Positions 40,526-49,749 of a stretch of 64,000 bases of DNA are shown here, piece after piece; position 1 is the first letter of the stretch, and each line of letters starts with the position of its first letter. The DNA lies in assembly GCA_041393495.1 (NCBI GenBank), contig JAWKKA010000003.1, forward strand, positions 1 to 64,000. Direction: 5' to 3'. The notes beneath the pieces were generated by a model. That model was not told where the DNA came from, did not search any database, and was given only the letters and a program-made list of their open reading frames with translations. Source of the stretch: RHKX01 sp041393495 (GTDB taxonomy: Bacteria; Actinomycetota; Thermoleophilia; Solirubrobacterales; 70-9). A program made the translations under genes and the position numbers.

Positions 40526-41842
40526 ATGCAGCCGGCGCAGCCGCAGCAGCGCACGAGCCCGACCGACGATCTCGAGGTCGCGATCCTGAACCGCGGCCGC
40601 GAGCTCGTTGCCGCCGAGCCGCGGCGCAGCGCCTGGCGGACGATCGACGACGCGGTCACCCGGCGGGTCTCGGCCGAGCCGCGGCTGCGGAGCGCCTTCT
40701 ACCGGATGGTCGACGTCGCGCCGGTCTGCCGGAGCTACCGTGACCTCGGCGCGCACTTCGTCGCCTATCTGCGCCGCGGCGGGGCCGGCCGTCGCGACGC
40801 AGCCGGCATCGCCGCCCTCGCCGCGCTCGGCCTCGCTCTCGCCGTCGCCAACCGCGTCGCCGGGCGACGCTTCATCGTCGCCTCGTCCCCGCAACGGGCG
40901 CTGCCCTACATCGAGGGGCTCTGGCGGCATGACATCGGCGCCACGCTCGACCTGCTCGGCGAGGCAGTCGTCCGCGCCGAGGAGGCCGACTCTTACGCTG
41001 CCCGCTGCCTCGAGGCGCTCGAGATCCTCGGCCGCGCCGCGGTCGGCCGCAGCACCGCCGCCGACGAGATGCCGGCCGCCAACCTCTCGGTCAAGCCGTC
41101 GGCGCTGACCGCGGAGATCCGTCCCTGGGCGCCATGGTCGGCGACCGGCGACGCCGCCGCCCGGCTGCGGGCGATCCTCCGCAAGGCGCAGGAGGTCGAT
41201 GCCCATGTCCACGTCGACATGGAGTCGCTCGATTCGCGCGAGACGACCCTGGAGCTGCTCGGCTCGGTCCTCGCCGAGGACGAGTTCCGGGCCGGCCCTT
41301 CGATCGGCGTCGTCCTGCAGGCCTACCTTCGCGACGCGGCCGACGTCGCCGAGGTGATGCTCGGCTACGCGGGCGAGCGCGACGGCCCGGTCTCGGTCCG
41401 CCTCGTCAAGGGCGCCTACTGGGACCACGAGACGATCGAGGCCACCGAGCACGGCTGGGAGTCCCCCGTGTTCGGGACCCGCGCCGAGACCGACCGCAAC
41501 TTCGAGCTGTTGACTCGCAAGCTCCTCGATGCCCGGCCCCGGATCCGCCTCGCGATCGGCTCTCACAACGTCCGCTCGATCGCCCACGCCCTCGCCTATG
41601 CCGACGGATCGGGCCGCGGCCGGGCCGGGCTCGAGTTCCAGGTCCTGCGCGGGCTCGGCGACGAGCTCGCGTTCGCGATCGCCGCCTGCGGCGGTCGGGC
41701 CCGCGTCTATACGCCGGTCGGCGACCTGATCGCCGGCATGGCCTACCTCGTCCGGCGGCTCCTCGAGAACACCTCGAACGACTCCTTTCTCGTCGCCCGC
41801 GGCCGCAGCGCCGACCTCGAGAGCCTGCTCGCGCCGCCGTGA
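40526..41842 (+). CDS. Proline dehydrogenase (PutA-type PRODH domain)
   Basis: The 438-residue protein matches the PRODH domain of PutA: the KPSAL strand, RLVKGAYWDHE, the IGSHN segment, LEFQVLRGLGDEL and a final YTPVGDLIAGMAYLVRRLLENTSNDSF, which binds FAD and proline. It should oxidise proline to P5C, passing electrons to quinone. It is unusually long for a monofunctional PRODH and lacks the PutA DNA-binding domain. The 4-bp overlap with the P5C dehydrogenase gene means a bicistronic, rather than fused, PutA. Confidence 0.88.
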   Translation: MQPAQPQQRTSPTDDLEVAILNRGRELVAAEPRRSAWRTIDDAVTRRVSAEPRLRSAFYRMVDVAPVCRSYRDLGAHFVAYLRRGGAGRRDAAGIAALAALGLALAVANRVAGRRFIVASSPQRALPYIEGLWRHDIGATLDLLGEAVVRAEEADSYAARCLEALEILGRAAVGRSTAADEMPAANLSVKPSALTAEIRPWAPWSATGDAAARLRAILRKAQEVDAHVHVDMESLDSRETTLELLGSVLAEDEFRAGPSIGVVLQAYLRDAADVAEVMLGYAGERDGPVSVRLVKGAYWDHETIEATEHGWESPVFGTRAETDRNFELLTRKLLDARPRIRLAIGSHNVRSIAHALAYADGSGRGRAGLEFQVLRGLGDELAFAIAACGGRARVYTPVGDLIAGMAYLVRRLLENTSNDSFLVARGRSADLESLLAPP

Positions 41843-43404
41843 GCGAATTCGTCAACACCCCCGTCCTCGACCTCCGCCGCCCGGCCGTGCGCGAGCAGGT
41901 CGGGGCGGCGCTCGCCGACCTCGACCGCCGGCTGCCGATCGCAGCCCCGGTCCTGATCGGCGACGAGGCGCGCCACGGCGAGCAGCTCACCTCGGTCGAT
42001 CCCGGCGCGACCGACCGGACCGTCGCCGTGGCCGCCGTCGCATCGACTGTCGAGGTCGACCGGGCGGTGACGCTGGCAGCCGGCGAGGGGGGGAGGGCCT
42101 GGGGGCGGCGGTCGGCACCCGAGCGCGCGGCAGTCCTCGAGCGCGCCGCCGGGATCCTCCAGGAGCGGCGGCTCGAGCTCGCCGCGATGGCCGTGCGCGA
42201 GTGCGCGAAGCCGTGGCGGGAGGCGGACGCCGACGTCTGTGAGGCGATCGACTTCCTCCGCTACTACGCGCGGCAGGCCGTCGAGCTCGACCGGGGCGGC
42301 GCCGTCGCGAGCATCCCCGGCGAGTCGAACCGGATGGACTACCGGCCGCTCGGCGTCGTCGCGGTGATCGCCCCCTGGAACTTCCCGGTCGCGATCCTCT
42401 GCGGGATGACCTCGGGCGCGCTCGCGGCCGGCAACTGCGCGGTCGTCAAGCCCGCCGAGCAGTCGCCGGGATGCGGCGCGCTGCTCGTCGCGATCCTGCA
42501 CGAGGCCGGCGTCCCGGCCGCCGCGCTCGCGCTCGTCCCCGGCGCCGCCGAGACGGGCGCGGCGCTCGTCGAGCACCCGCTCGTCGACGCCGTCGCCTTC
42601 ACCGGCTCGCTCGCGGTCGGCGCCGGGATCGTCGAGCGGGCGGCGCGGCTCGCGCCCGGGCAGGACCACTTCAAGCGGGTCCTCGCCGAGCTCGGCGGCA
42701 AGAACTGCGCCTACGTCGACGGCGACGCCGACCTCGACGACGCGATCGGGGCGCTGATGGCCGGCGCCTTCGCCTTCGCCGGGCAGAAGTGCTCGGCGAC
42801 GGCCCGGATCCTCGTTGATCACGTCCGCCACGACGAGCTCGCCGAGCGGATGGCCGGCGCCGTCGCGGCCCTCCACGTCGGCCAGGCGGAGCGGCTCGAG
42901 ACCGACGTGCCACCGCTGATCGACCGTGACGCGATGGAGCGCCTCGAGCGGGCCGGCGTCCAGGCCGAGGCGGAGGGCACGGTGCTGGCGCGGGCACAGG
43001 TCCCCGGCGACGCGAACGGCTGGTTCGTCGCCCCGGCCCTCGTCGGCGGCCTCCCGGCGTCGTCGTCGTTGCTCAGCACCGAGCTGTTCGGACCGCTGCT
43101 CACCGTCGAGCCGGTGGCCGGCGCCGATGACGCCCTCGCCAGGATCGACGCCCTGCCGTTCGGGCTGACCGGCGGCGTCTTCTCGCGCGATCCGGACACG
43201 ATCAGGCGCTTCGCCCGCGAAAGCCCGGTCGGCAACCTCTACGTCAACCGCGGGATGACCGGGGCGATGGTCGGCCGCCAGCCGTTCGGCGGCAACCGCC
43301 TGTCGGGCACCGGCTCGAAGGCGGGCGGACCCGACTACCTGCTCGGGTTCGTCGAGCCGCGGGTCGTGACCGAGCGCACGGTCCGCCACGGTCTCATCGT
43401 TTGA
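41839..43404 (+). CDS. 1-pyrroline-5-carboxylate dehydrogenase
   Basis: The 521-residue aldehyde dehydrogenase shows IAPWNFPVAI, VKPAEQSPGCG, FTGSLAVG, the catalytic glutamate in LAELGGKNC, the catalytic cysteine in AGQKCSATAR, and a C-terminal QPFGGNRLSGTGSKAGGPDYL typical of P5C dehydrogenases. It converts glutamate semialdehyde to glutamate with NAD+. GTG 41839 overlaps the proline dehydrogenase stop. Its last 11 bases overlap the converging Lon-like gene, so transcription of the two must interfere at that point. Confidence 0.9.
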   Translation: MSEFVNTPVLDLRRPAVREQVGAALADLDRRLPIAAPVLIGDEARHGEQLTSVDPGATDRTVAVAAVASTVEVDRAVTLAAGEGGRAWGRRSAPERAAVLERAAGILQERRLELAAMAVRECAKPWREADADVCEAIDFLRYYARQAVELDRGGAVASIPGESNRMDYRPLGVVAVIAPWNFPVAILCGMTSGALAAGNCAVVKPAEQSPGCGALLVAILHEAGVPAAALALVPGAAETGAALVEHPLVDAVAFTGSLAVGAGIVERAARLAPGQDHFKRVLAELGGKNCAYVDGDADLDDAIGALMAGAFAFAGQKCSATARILVDHVRHDELAERMAGAVAALHVGQAERLETDVPPLIDRDAMERLERAGVQAEAEGTVLARAQVPGDANGWFVAPALVGGLPASSSLLSTELFGPLLTVEPVAGADDALARIDALPFGLTGGVFSRDPDTIRRFARESPVGNLYVNRGMTGAMVGRQPFGGNRLSGTGSKAGGPDYLLGFVEPRVVTERTVRHGLIV

Positions 43405-45793
43405 ACTTCCGGCCGAGCTCGGCGAGCTCGTCGAGCCGGTCCTCGATCCGGCGGTGGATCGTCCCCTCCGGGTAGGCGCCGTCGGCTCCGCGCTCGCCGG
43501 CTTCGACTCCCGTCAGCACCTCGATCCCGGCATCGACGTTCGCGATCGCCCAGACGTTGAAGCGGCCGTCGCGACACGCCTCGACGACTTCCTCGGCGAG
43601 CATCAGGTGCCGGCGGTTGGCGGCCGGGATCACGACGCCCTGCCCGCCGTCGAGCCCGGCCTGCTCGCAGACCCGGAAGAAGCCCTCGATCTTCTCGTTG
43701 ACCCCGCCGATCGGCTGGACGTCGCCGTGCTGGTTGACCGATCCGGTCACCGCGATCCCGGCCCGGATCGGGGCGTCGGCGAGGCTCGACAGCAGCGCGA
43801 AGAGCTCCGCGCACGAGGCCGAATCGCCCTCGACCTCGTCGTAGCTCTGCTCGAACACGAGGCTCGCCCGCAGCGACAGCGGGCGGCTGGCACCGTAGCG
43901 CTGCATCAGAAACCCCGAGAGGATCAGAAAGCCCTTGTCGTGGATCGGGCCGCTCATCTCGGTCTCCCGGTCGATGGCGACGACGTCGCCGCCGCCGAGC
44001 GCGGCGCTCGCGGTGATCCGGACCGGATGGCCGAACTCGTAGTCGCCGACGCGGGCGACCGCGAGCCCGTTGACGCCGCCGACCCGCTCCCCGGCGACGT
44101 CGATCAGCAGCGTGCCCTCGGCGACCAGGTCGCGCAGCCGCTCCTCGACGAGGTTCGAGCGGTACGACTTCTCGGCGATCGCCCGGCGGACGTGGTCGGC
44201 GCCGACGATCCGGGCGCCGTCGTGGCCGGCCCACTGGCTCGACTCGGCGATCAGGTCGGAGACCTCGAGGAACCGCGTCGACAGCCGCTCCCGGTGCTCG
44301 GCGACGCGGGCGCCGTGCTCGACGACCCTCGCGACGGCGGCGGCGTCGAACGGCAGCAGCCCCTCGTCGGCGATCCGCCGCGCGACGAAGGCGGCGTACT
44401 CGGCCGTGGTCTCCTCCTCCCACGGCATGTCGACGCCGAACTCGGCCCTGACCTTGAAGAGCTTGCGGACGTCCTCGTCGAGCTCGTAGAGCAGCGCATG
44501 CAGTCGTGGCGGCCCGACGAGGATCACCTTGACCTCGAGGTCGATCGGCTCCGGCTCCAGCGTCGCGGTCGGGAACAGCATCAGCTGCGAGCCGATCGTC
44601 TCGATCCTGATCCGTCCGGTCCGCAGCGTCTCCTTCAGCCGCGCCCACGCGAACGGCTCGGAGAGCACGGCGAGCGCGTCGACCATCAGGTAGCCCCCGT
44701 TGGCCCGGTGCAGGGCGCCGGGCTTGATGTGGAGGTGGTCGGTCTGCAGCGCGCCGAACGTCGCCTCGTACTCGATGCGGCCGAAGAGGTTGTAGTAGGT
44801 CGGGTTCGTCTCGACGACGACCGGGGCTCCGCTGCCGTCGGCGTGGCTGACCAGCACGTTCGGCTGGTAGCGCGAGAAGAAGGCCTCCTTGGCCTGGTGC
44901 ATCCCGGCCGCGATCGGCGCCGGGAGCTGCTCCTCGCCCGCGGGGGACTCGCGGAAGCTCGCGAGGTGCTCGATCACGTCCTCGCGAACGCCCTCGAGCC
45001 AGTCCCCGAGCCGCTCCGGCTCGGGGTAGCGCTCCTTGATCTCGTCGACGACGTGGCCGACGGCGAACATCGCGACCTCGCGATCGAGCTCCGCGACCTG
45101 CTCGGCGCCCTCACGCTCGATCTGGCGGAGGCGGTTCATCGCGGCGGGCATCCGGTCCTCGACCTCGGCGATCGCCTGCTCGAACCGGCGTCGTTGGGGC
45201 GGATCGAGCCGGCTGAACTCGGCCGGCGAGATCGGCCGGTTGTCGACGACCGGGACGGTCATCAGTCCCGCCGGCGTCAGCTCGAGCGCGAGCCCGTGCT
45301 GGACCGCGAACGACCGCAGCTCGGCGAGGACCTCCTCGCGCCGCCGGCCCACCTCCTCGGCGATTGAGTGGCGCCGTTCGTGGTAGCTCTCGCTCTCGAA
45401 CGCCTCGGGGATGCGACGGCGTGCCTCGGCGACGAAGCCGCGCATGCTCTCGGCGAACTCCTGACCGCGGCCCGGCGGAAGCGCCTGCGCGATCGGATCG
45501 CCGCCGTCGCCCAGGTCGAACAGGTAGATCCAGTCCTGTGGCGTTGCCGCGTCGGCGGCATGGGCGCGCAGGTGCGCCTCGACCGTCGTTCGCCGGCCGG
45601 TGCCGATCGGGCCGGTCGCGAAGATGTTGTAGCCGGGCGTGCCGATCTCGAGGCCGAAGCCGAGCGCGTCGAGAGCGCGCGCCTGGCCGACGGTTCCGGC
45701 CAGCGGCTCGACGTCGGCGGTCGTCTCGAACCCGAGGGATGCCGGATCGAGACGTCTGCGGAGCTGGTCGGGCTCGACTCGCTCGTGCTGCAT
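43394..45793 (-). CDS. Lon-like ATP-dependent protease (S16 family)
   Basis: About 799 residues. The N-terminal ATPase part has a P-loop-like ATGPIGTGRRT where the usual lysine is arginine. A long coiled region (about 130-300) is followed by an AAA+ core with GGYLMVDAL and VKVILVGPPRLHALL. The C-terminal S16 protease domain has the catalytic serine in EGDSASCAELFALL and the lysine in IGGVNEKIEGFF (about S658 and K701). This is the Lon-like class seen in many bacteria beside true Lon. It should degrade proteins in the cytoplasm. ATG 45793 is favoured by a minus-strand TAATGT seven bases upstream; GTG 45802 is the alternative. Confidence 0.83.
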   Translation of the reverse strand: MQHERVEPDQLRRRLDPASLGFETTADVEPLAGTVGQARALDALGFGLEIGTPGYNIFATGPIGTGRRTTVEAHLRAHAADAATPQDWIYLFDLGDGGDPIAQALPPGRGQEFAESMRGFVAEARRRIPEAFESESYHERRHSIAEEVGRRREEVLAELRSFAVQHGLALELTPAGLMTVPVVDNRPISPAEFSRLDPPQRRRFEQAIAEVEDRMPAAMNRLRQIEREGAEQVAELDREVAMFAVGHVVDEIKERYPEPERLGDWLEGVREDVIEHLASFRESPAGEEQLPAPIAAGMHQAKEAFFSRYQPNVLVSHADGSGAPVVVETNPTYYNLFGRIEYEATFGALQTDHLHIKPGALHRANGGYLMVDALAVLSEPFAWARLKETLRTGRIRIETIGSQLMLFPTATLEPEPIDLEVKVILVGPPRLHALLYELDEDVRKLFKVRAEFGVDMPWEEETTAEYAAFVARRIADEGLLPFDAAAVARVVEHGARVAEHRERLSTRFLEVSDLIAESSQWAGHDGARIVGADHVRRAIAEKSYRSNLVEERLRDLVAEGTLLIDVAGERVGGVNGLAVARVGDYEFGHPVRITASAALGGGDVVAIDRETEMSGPIHDKGFLILSGFLMQRYGASRPLSLRASLVFEQSYDEVEGDSASCAELFALLSSLADAPIRAGIAVTGSVNQHGDVQPIGGVNEKIEGFFRVCEQAGLDGGQGVVIPAANRRHLMLAEEVVEACRDGRFNVWAIANVDAGIEVLTGVEAGERGADGAYPEGTIHRRIEDRLDELAELGRKFKR

Positions 45794-45800
45794 CGCGATC

Positions 45801-45806
45801 ACATTA
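45801..45806 (-). promoter_or_regulatory. -10 hexamer TAATGT, leaderless-type
   Basis: On the minus strand TAATGT ends seven bases before ATG 45793 of the Lon-like gene. It overlaps the alternative GTG start at 45802, arguing against that start. Confidence 0.45.
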
Positions 45807-45870
45807 GTCCGACACCGCTTCCGTCGGGTCGCCTCCTCGGTGCGGCGCCTCCCGCGAGCGCAGCGGTGCT

Positions 45871-45951
45871 CTCAGCGCGACGACGAGCAGCCGCCGGCGG
45901 CGGAGAGGCCGCCCCGCCTCAGCGCGACGACGAGCAGCCGCCGGCGGCGGA
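45871..45951. repeat. Exact 34-bp direct repeat at the end of a secreted-protein gene
   Basis: CTCAGCGCGACGACGAGCAG and 14 following bases occur at 45871-45904 and again at 45918-45951, 47 bases apart. The second copy is the 3' end of the secreted protein gene (its last codons and stop); the first is noncoding and just downstream. Period 47 is not a multiple of three, so the copied tail is out of frame. Confidence 0.75.
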
Positions 45952-47397
45952 CCGTGCGAACGCTGCCGCGTTTCCGTAGTACTTCAGCTTCGGCAGGTAC
46001 GGGCCCATCACGGCCTTCTCGTCGCCGGGCTTGGAGGTGAGCTGGATCGCGTGGCGGAAGCTGCGCGACGGCAGCATGTTGCGGATCTGAAACCAGCCGA
46101 AGTCCGGATCGCGGTAGCCGTCGCCCTCCTTGCTCCAGCGGATCCAGGCCTTCCCACACGAGTGCCGGGCGGTTTCGGGCCGGTCGGCGGAGCGGCTGAC
46201 GACGATCGTGTAGATGCCCCTCCGATTCGTCGGGACCTGCTCGTCGAAGGCGCAGTCGGTGACGCGGGTCGTCGCCGGCGCCTCGTTCATGCAGAAGCTC
46301 GAGTAGCGCACCTGCCCCGTGCCCATCCGCCGGTCGCCGTGGAAGGTCGCGGGGGCGGTCGGCAGCTTGCCCCGGAAGGCCACGACCTTCCCGAGGCGGC
46401 GGTTGATCGCGACCCGGACGTAGGCGTTGTGGACGTTCGGGAAGAAGCCGCCCGACGCGCCACGCGGCGGCGGCGTCGCCACCGCCCCGGGGGCGTCATC
46501 GCCGGTCCAGAGCTGCAGCAGGTAGCGGCGGTCGTACTGGGCCCGCCACTCGCCCCTGCGCACGGCCGGGAACCAGGGCGGGACATCGCGCGGCACCGAC
46601 ATCAGCCCGGCGAAGACGTCGACCGGCGCGCTGAGCTCGTTCGGATAGCGCATCGCCCGGTAGGAGTCCTCGCTGATCAGGAGCGCTCCGGGATCGGGCA
46701 CCCGCGTGTGCCCGAGCGCCTTCGACTCGGAGTCGACCGCGTCGCAGAGCGCCTGGCCCCTCAGCACGGTCCCGTCGGCCAGCTTCAGCGTCGGCTGCGG
46801 CAGGCCGACCCCCCCGGTCAGGTCGGTGCCCCGGTCGGGCACGTAGACCCGCACCATCAGGAGGTTCAGCTCGTAGGTCTTGCCGTTCGCGGTCTCGGTG
46901 ATCGGCCCGGCGTCGGGGATCACGTAGATCCTGTTGCGGTGGGGCTCGCCGGCGTAGGCCTCGAGCGGATAGCCCGGGTTCTTGGCGTCGACGACGGCGA
47001 TCCGGTAGCTGCGCTTGCGGGCGGTCCGATCGGCGCCGCGGCGGAACGGGTTCGTCGATCCCGGCCGCGGATCGATCTGGTCGTCGGCGAGCGCGTCGAC
47101 CCCGCGGCCGAGGACGTCGTAGGTCTGCAGCGCCATGTAGCGGGAATGCGGGTAGCGGCCCCGCAGCGTCAGCTTCGAGCCGGGCGGTCGCCGGAAGCCC
47201 GCCGCCCAGTAGGTCGCGCCGGCATCGGGGTAGGCGATGTTGAAGTCGTGGACGCCGAAGGCGCCGTAGTTCCAGAAGCAGTCGCTGAACCGGCCGCCGA
47301 TCATGTCGCCGCGGCCCGCGGAGGCGGTCGCGGGCAGCAGCGCCACGGCCGCGAGCAACGTCGCCGCGACGACGCCGGCTCTCGCCCCGCGACTCAC
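45919..47397 (-). CDS. Secreted protein, paralogue of its upstream neighbour
   Basis: The 492-residue protein has an N-terminal signal peptide (GVVAATLLAAVALLPATASA). It shares a layout with the protein at 47394-48839: an N-terminal D-C-F-W motif (FSDCFWNYG), YPDAGATYWAAGF, a PDRGTDLTGGVGLPQPTLKL block, DCAFDEQVP, SADRPETARHSCGKAWIRW and VMGPYLPKLKYYG. Paired cysteines (DCFW, LCDAV, SFC, DCAF, SCGKA, GGCSSS) suggest disulfides in an exported beta-rich protein. I do not recognise a function. GTG 47397 overlaps the upstream stop by four bases, so the two paralogues are coupled. Its 3' end is duplicated downstream. Confidence 0.72.
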   Translation of the reverse strand: MSRGARAGVVAATLLAAVALLPATASAGRGDMIGGRFSDCFWNYGAFGVHDFNIAYPDAGATYWAAGFRRPPGSKLTLRGRYPHSRYMALQTYDVLGRGVDALADDQIDPRPGSTNPFRRGADRTARKRSYRIAVVDAKNPGYPLEAYAGEPHRNRIYVIPDAGPITETANGKTYELNLLMVRVYVPDRGTDLTGGVGLPQPTLKLADGTVLRGQALCDAVDSESKALGHTRVPDPGALLISEDSYRAMRYPNELSAPVDVFAGLMSVPRDVPPWFPAVRRGEWRAQYDRRYLLQLWTGDDAPGAVATPPPRGASGGFFPNVHNAYVRVAINRRLGKVVAFRGKLPTAPATFHGDRRMGTGQVRYSSFCMNEAPATTRVTDCAFDEQVPTNRRGIYTIVVSRSADRPETARHSCGKAWIRWSKEGDGYRDPDFGWFQIRNMLPSRSFRHAIQLTSKPGDEKAVMGPYLPKLKYYGNAAAFARSAAGGCSSSR

Positions 47398-48839
47398 TTG
47401 CCGTTGCAGCCGCGCTGCTTGAAGGCGGACTTGGTCCAGTACCTGGACTTCGGGAAGTAGGGGCCCATCACCCGCTTCTCGGTCCCGGGCTCGGTCACCT
47501 GCTGGGGAGCCTGCTTCCAGTCCGGATCGGCCGCCATGAACCGCATGTACAGGGTGTCGATGTAGCCGCGCGAGGCCGGGTCCGGGTAGTTCTCCCCCTT
47601 GCCGAAGTTGATCCACCGGTAGCCGCATTCGGCACGCGCGTTCGCCGGCCGGTCGGCGGGCCGACCGATCACCAGCGTGTAGCGGCGGTGCTTGCGCAGC
47701 GGCACCTGCTGGTCGTAGACGCAGTCGTATCCGAGGCCCGTGACCGGGGACGAGCCGGTGCATGCCGACCAGTAGCGGACCTGGTAGTCGCGCGGGCGCC
47801 AGCGTTCGGCGGCCGGCAGCGTCTTCGGGAACGTCGGCATCCTGCCCTCGACCGTGACCAGCTTGCCGAACTTCCGGCTCACCTGGGTCAGCAGGTAGCG
47901 CGTGTCCGGGTTCGCCTGAAAGCCGCCCGTGTCGGTGGGCGGGTAGGTCTGTTCACGCTCGACCGGGTCGGTGATGAAGATCCCGGCGACGTTGTAGAGC
48001 GCGTTCCAGAAGCGCTCCCATCGCGGCGGGTCGAACGCCGGCGCGTTGACGGGGTCCCAGGACCCGGCGACGAGGCTCTTCCAGAGCCCGGCGGGGAACG
48101 TGGAGCCGCTCGGGTCCTCGATCGGATCGAGCATCGCGCAGGCCGCCTTCCCCCGCAGCTTCTTTCCGTCCGCCAGGTTGAGGACCAGCTTCGGAAGCCC
48201 TGCATCGCCGGTTCCGTCGCGTCCGCGATCGGGCAGGTAGTTGCGGATGCTCATCCCGAGTCGGACGTTCGGGTCGGTCGTCTGCGTGTAGATCGTGTTC
48301 CGGGCTCGGCGTGCGGGGATCGGCCCGGAGACGACGTGGAAGGTGTAGTTGCGGGGGCCGCCCCTGCGGCTGCCGCGCGGCAGGAACGGGTTCACCGATC
48401 CCTTGTCGGGCTTGATCTGGAAGTCGCGGAGGTGGTCCGCCGACGCGATCTGGCCGAGCTGGCCGGGGCGGCCGAACATCGTCCACGACATGTAGCGCTG
48501 GTGGCCGAACTTGCCGTGGAAGGTGAGGCTGGCGCCGGCGGGCAGCACGTACTGGGCGACGAAGTAGGTCGAGCCGACGTCGGGATAGAGGTTCGGCTTC
48601 TGGATCGGCTTCGCGCCGGGGAGGTTCGCGTAGTCCATGCCCTTCGGCGGCGCCCAGAAGCAGTCATGCCCGTACTTCGCGTTCGTCTCGACCGCCAGGT
48701 GATGGGGGAGGTAGGTCAGGTCGGCGCGAGCGCGGCCGGCGATCGCGGCGATCAGCACCGCGGTGGCGACGAGCGCCACGGCGCCGACGGCGAGCAGGCG
48801 CCTTCCCGTCGGGCCGTGTTCGGGGTTCGAGACGGGCAT
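47394..48839 (-). CDS. Secreted protein, first of a tandem paralogous pair
   Basis: The 481-residue protein has a signal anchor or peptide (RRLLAVGAVALVATAVLIAAIAG then RARA), HDCFWAPPKG, YPDVGSTYFVAQYVLP, PDRGRDGTGDAGLPKLVLNL, YDCVYDQQVPLRKHRRYTLVIG, RPANARAECGYRWINFG and VMGPYFPKSRYWTK. All correspond to blocks in the downstream paralogue, indicating tandem duplication. Function is unknown; the conserved cysteines and aromatic residues suggest an extracellular beta-structured protein, perhaps ligand-binding. An AGGAGGAAGG Shine-Dalgarno precedes ATG 48839. A promoter and palindrome at 48949-48983 and a divergent TetR gene suggest inducible expression. Confidence 0.72.
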   Translation of the reverse strand: MPVSNPEHGPTGRRLLAVGAVALVATAVLIAAIAGRARADLTYLPHHLAVETNAKYGHDCFWAPPKGMDYANLPGAKPIQKPNLYPDVGSTYFVAQYVLPAGASLTFHGKFGHQRYMSWTMFGRPGQLGQIASADHLRDFQIKPDKGSVNPFLPRGSRRGGPRNYTFHVVSGPIPARRARNTIYTQTTDPNVRLGMSIRNYLPDRGRDGTGDAGLPKLVLNLADGKKLRGKAACAMLDPIEDPSGSTFPAGLWKSLVAGSWDPVNAPAFDPPRWERFWNALYNVAGIFITDPVEREQTYPPTDTGGFQANPDTRYLLTQVSRKFGKLVTVEGRMPTFPKTLPAAERWRPRDYQVRYWSACTGSSPVTGLGYDCVYDQQVPLRKHRRYTLVIGRPADRPANARAECGYRWINFGKGENYPDPASRGYIDTLYMRFMAADPDWKQAPQQVTEPGTEKRVMGPYFPKSRYWTKSAFKQRGCNGK

Positions 48840-48948
48840 CGCCTTCCTCCTGGTCGCCTTCAACGGTCGCCGCAATCCCGCGATCTCCCAACCGAGCCTA
48901 GTCAACCGAGCCAGCGCCTGAGTGGGTTCCGCGCGATCCTGCGGGCGC

Positions 48949-48983
48949 ACTCTAACCACTTATTTCCGGAGTGTCAACTTGAC
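48949..48983 (-). promoter_or_regulatory. Promoter of the secreted-protein operon with overlapping palindrome
   Basis: On the minus strand TTGACA (48972-48977), 17 bases, then TAGAGT (48949-48954) make a good sigma-70-type promoter for the paralogue pair, leaving a leader of about 100 nt. GTCAA-C-TTGAC (48973-48983) is an inverted repeat sitting on the -35, a suitable operator for the divergent TetR protein whose ATG is 42 bases further on. Confidence 0.55.
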
Positions 48984-49011
48984 GAGAAGTAAACAAGACC
49001 GCCGTTCCCGG

Positions 49012-49017
49012 TACGAT
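49012..49017 (+). promoter_or_regulatory. -10 hexamer TACGAT, leaderless-type
   Basis: TACGAT ends seven bases before the TetR ATG at 49025, with no Shine-Dalgarno sequence. Confidence 0.45.
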
Positions 49018-49024
49018 CGCGGCG

Positions 49025-49651
49025 ATGACATCGAGCGTTTCCGGTCCCGCAGCACGGCCACGCAGGCCGAACGGCCGTGGACCACGGCGGCTGTCGCGCG
49101 CCGCGCGCGAGGAGCAGCTCGTCGCCGCCGCGATCCCCGTCGTCGCGGAGCACGGGCTGTCCGACTTCCCCCTCGACGAGATCGCGGCCGGGGCCGACGT
49201 CACCCGCAACCTCCTCTATCACTACTTCCCGCGCGGGCGGGCCGACGTCGCGATCGCCGTGGCCGAGGCAGCCGGCCATCGCCTGACCGACGACTGGATC
49301 ACCGACGAGTCGCTGCCGCTGCCCGAGCGGGTCGCGACGAACGTCGGCCGCATGGTCGAGCACGCCACCGAGCCCTCGGACGCATGGCGCATCTACCAGC
49401 TCGCGCGTGGATCGGGCGATCCGGCCCTGCGTGAGACCGTCGACCGCTTCGAGAGCGTCGTCATCGAGTCGATCTCCCGCAACCAGCTCGGGACGGCCGA
49501 TCCGCCGCCGCTCGCCCGCATCGCGATCCAGGGCTACCTCGCGTTCTTCGCCGCTGCCCTCGGCGAGGCGAGGCGCCGGCCCGTCCCCACGGCCGAGCTC
49601 GTCGGGCTCCTCAACGAGACGCTCGCGGCGACCCTTCGGGCAGCCGCCTGA
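49025..49651 (+). CDS. TetR-family transcriptional regulator
   Basis: The 208-residue protein has a basic N-terminal tail (1-25) and a TetR helix-turn-helix at about 28-75 (AAREEQLVAAAIPVVAEHG, then FPLDEIAAGADVTRNLLYHY with a FPRGRADV turn), then a helical ligand domain. It is divergent from the two secreted paralogues; the palindrome GTCAACTTGAC lies between them, over the -35 of the paralogue operon. I infer that it represses that operon and responds to an unknown hydrophobic ligand. Its own mRNA looks leaderless. Confidence 0.87.
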   Translation: MTSSVSGPAARPRRPNGRGPRRLSRAAREEQLVAAAIPVVAEHGLSDFPLDEIAAGADVTRNLLYHYFPRGRADVAIAVAEAAGHRLTDDWITDESLPLPERVATNVGRMVEHATEPSDAWRIYQLARGSGDPALRETVDRFESVVIESISRNQLGTADPPPLARIAIQGYLAFFAAALGEARRRPVPTAELVGLLNETLAATLRAAA

Positions 49652-49749
49652 GCGCGGCCGGGCTGTTCGGCCGGCCGCCGCCCGCCGGCCCGCCGCGGGG
49701 TCGCGGTAGCCGGCTTCCGGAGCCGGCGTCGCACGCTCGGCGCAGGGGG

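Noticed and set aside
43394..45793. Arg in place of the P-loop lysine as evidence that the Lon-like protease is inactive
   Set aside because: From memory, several Lon-like relatives have a GxGR-type loop here, and the AAA+ core and Ser-Lys dyad look intact.
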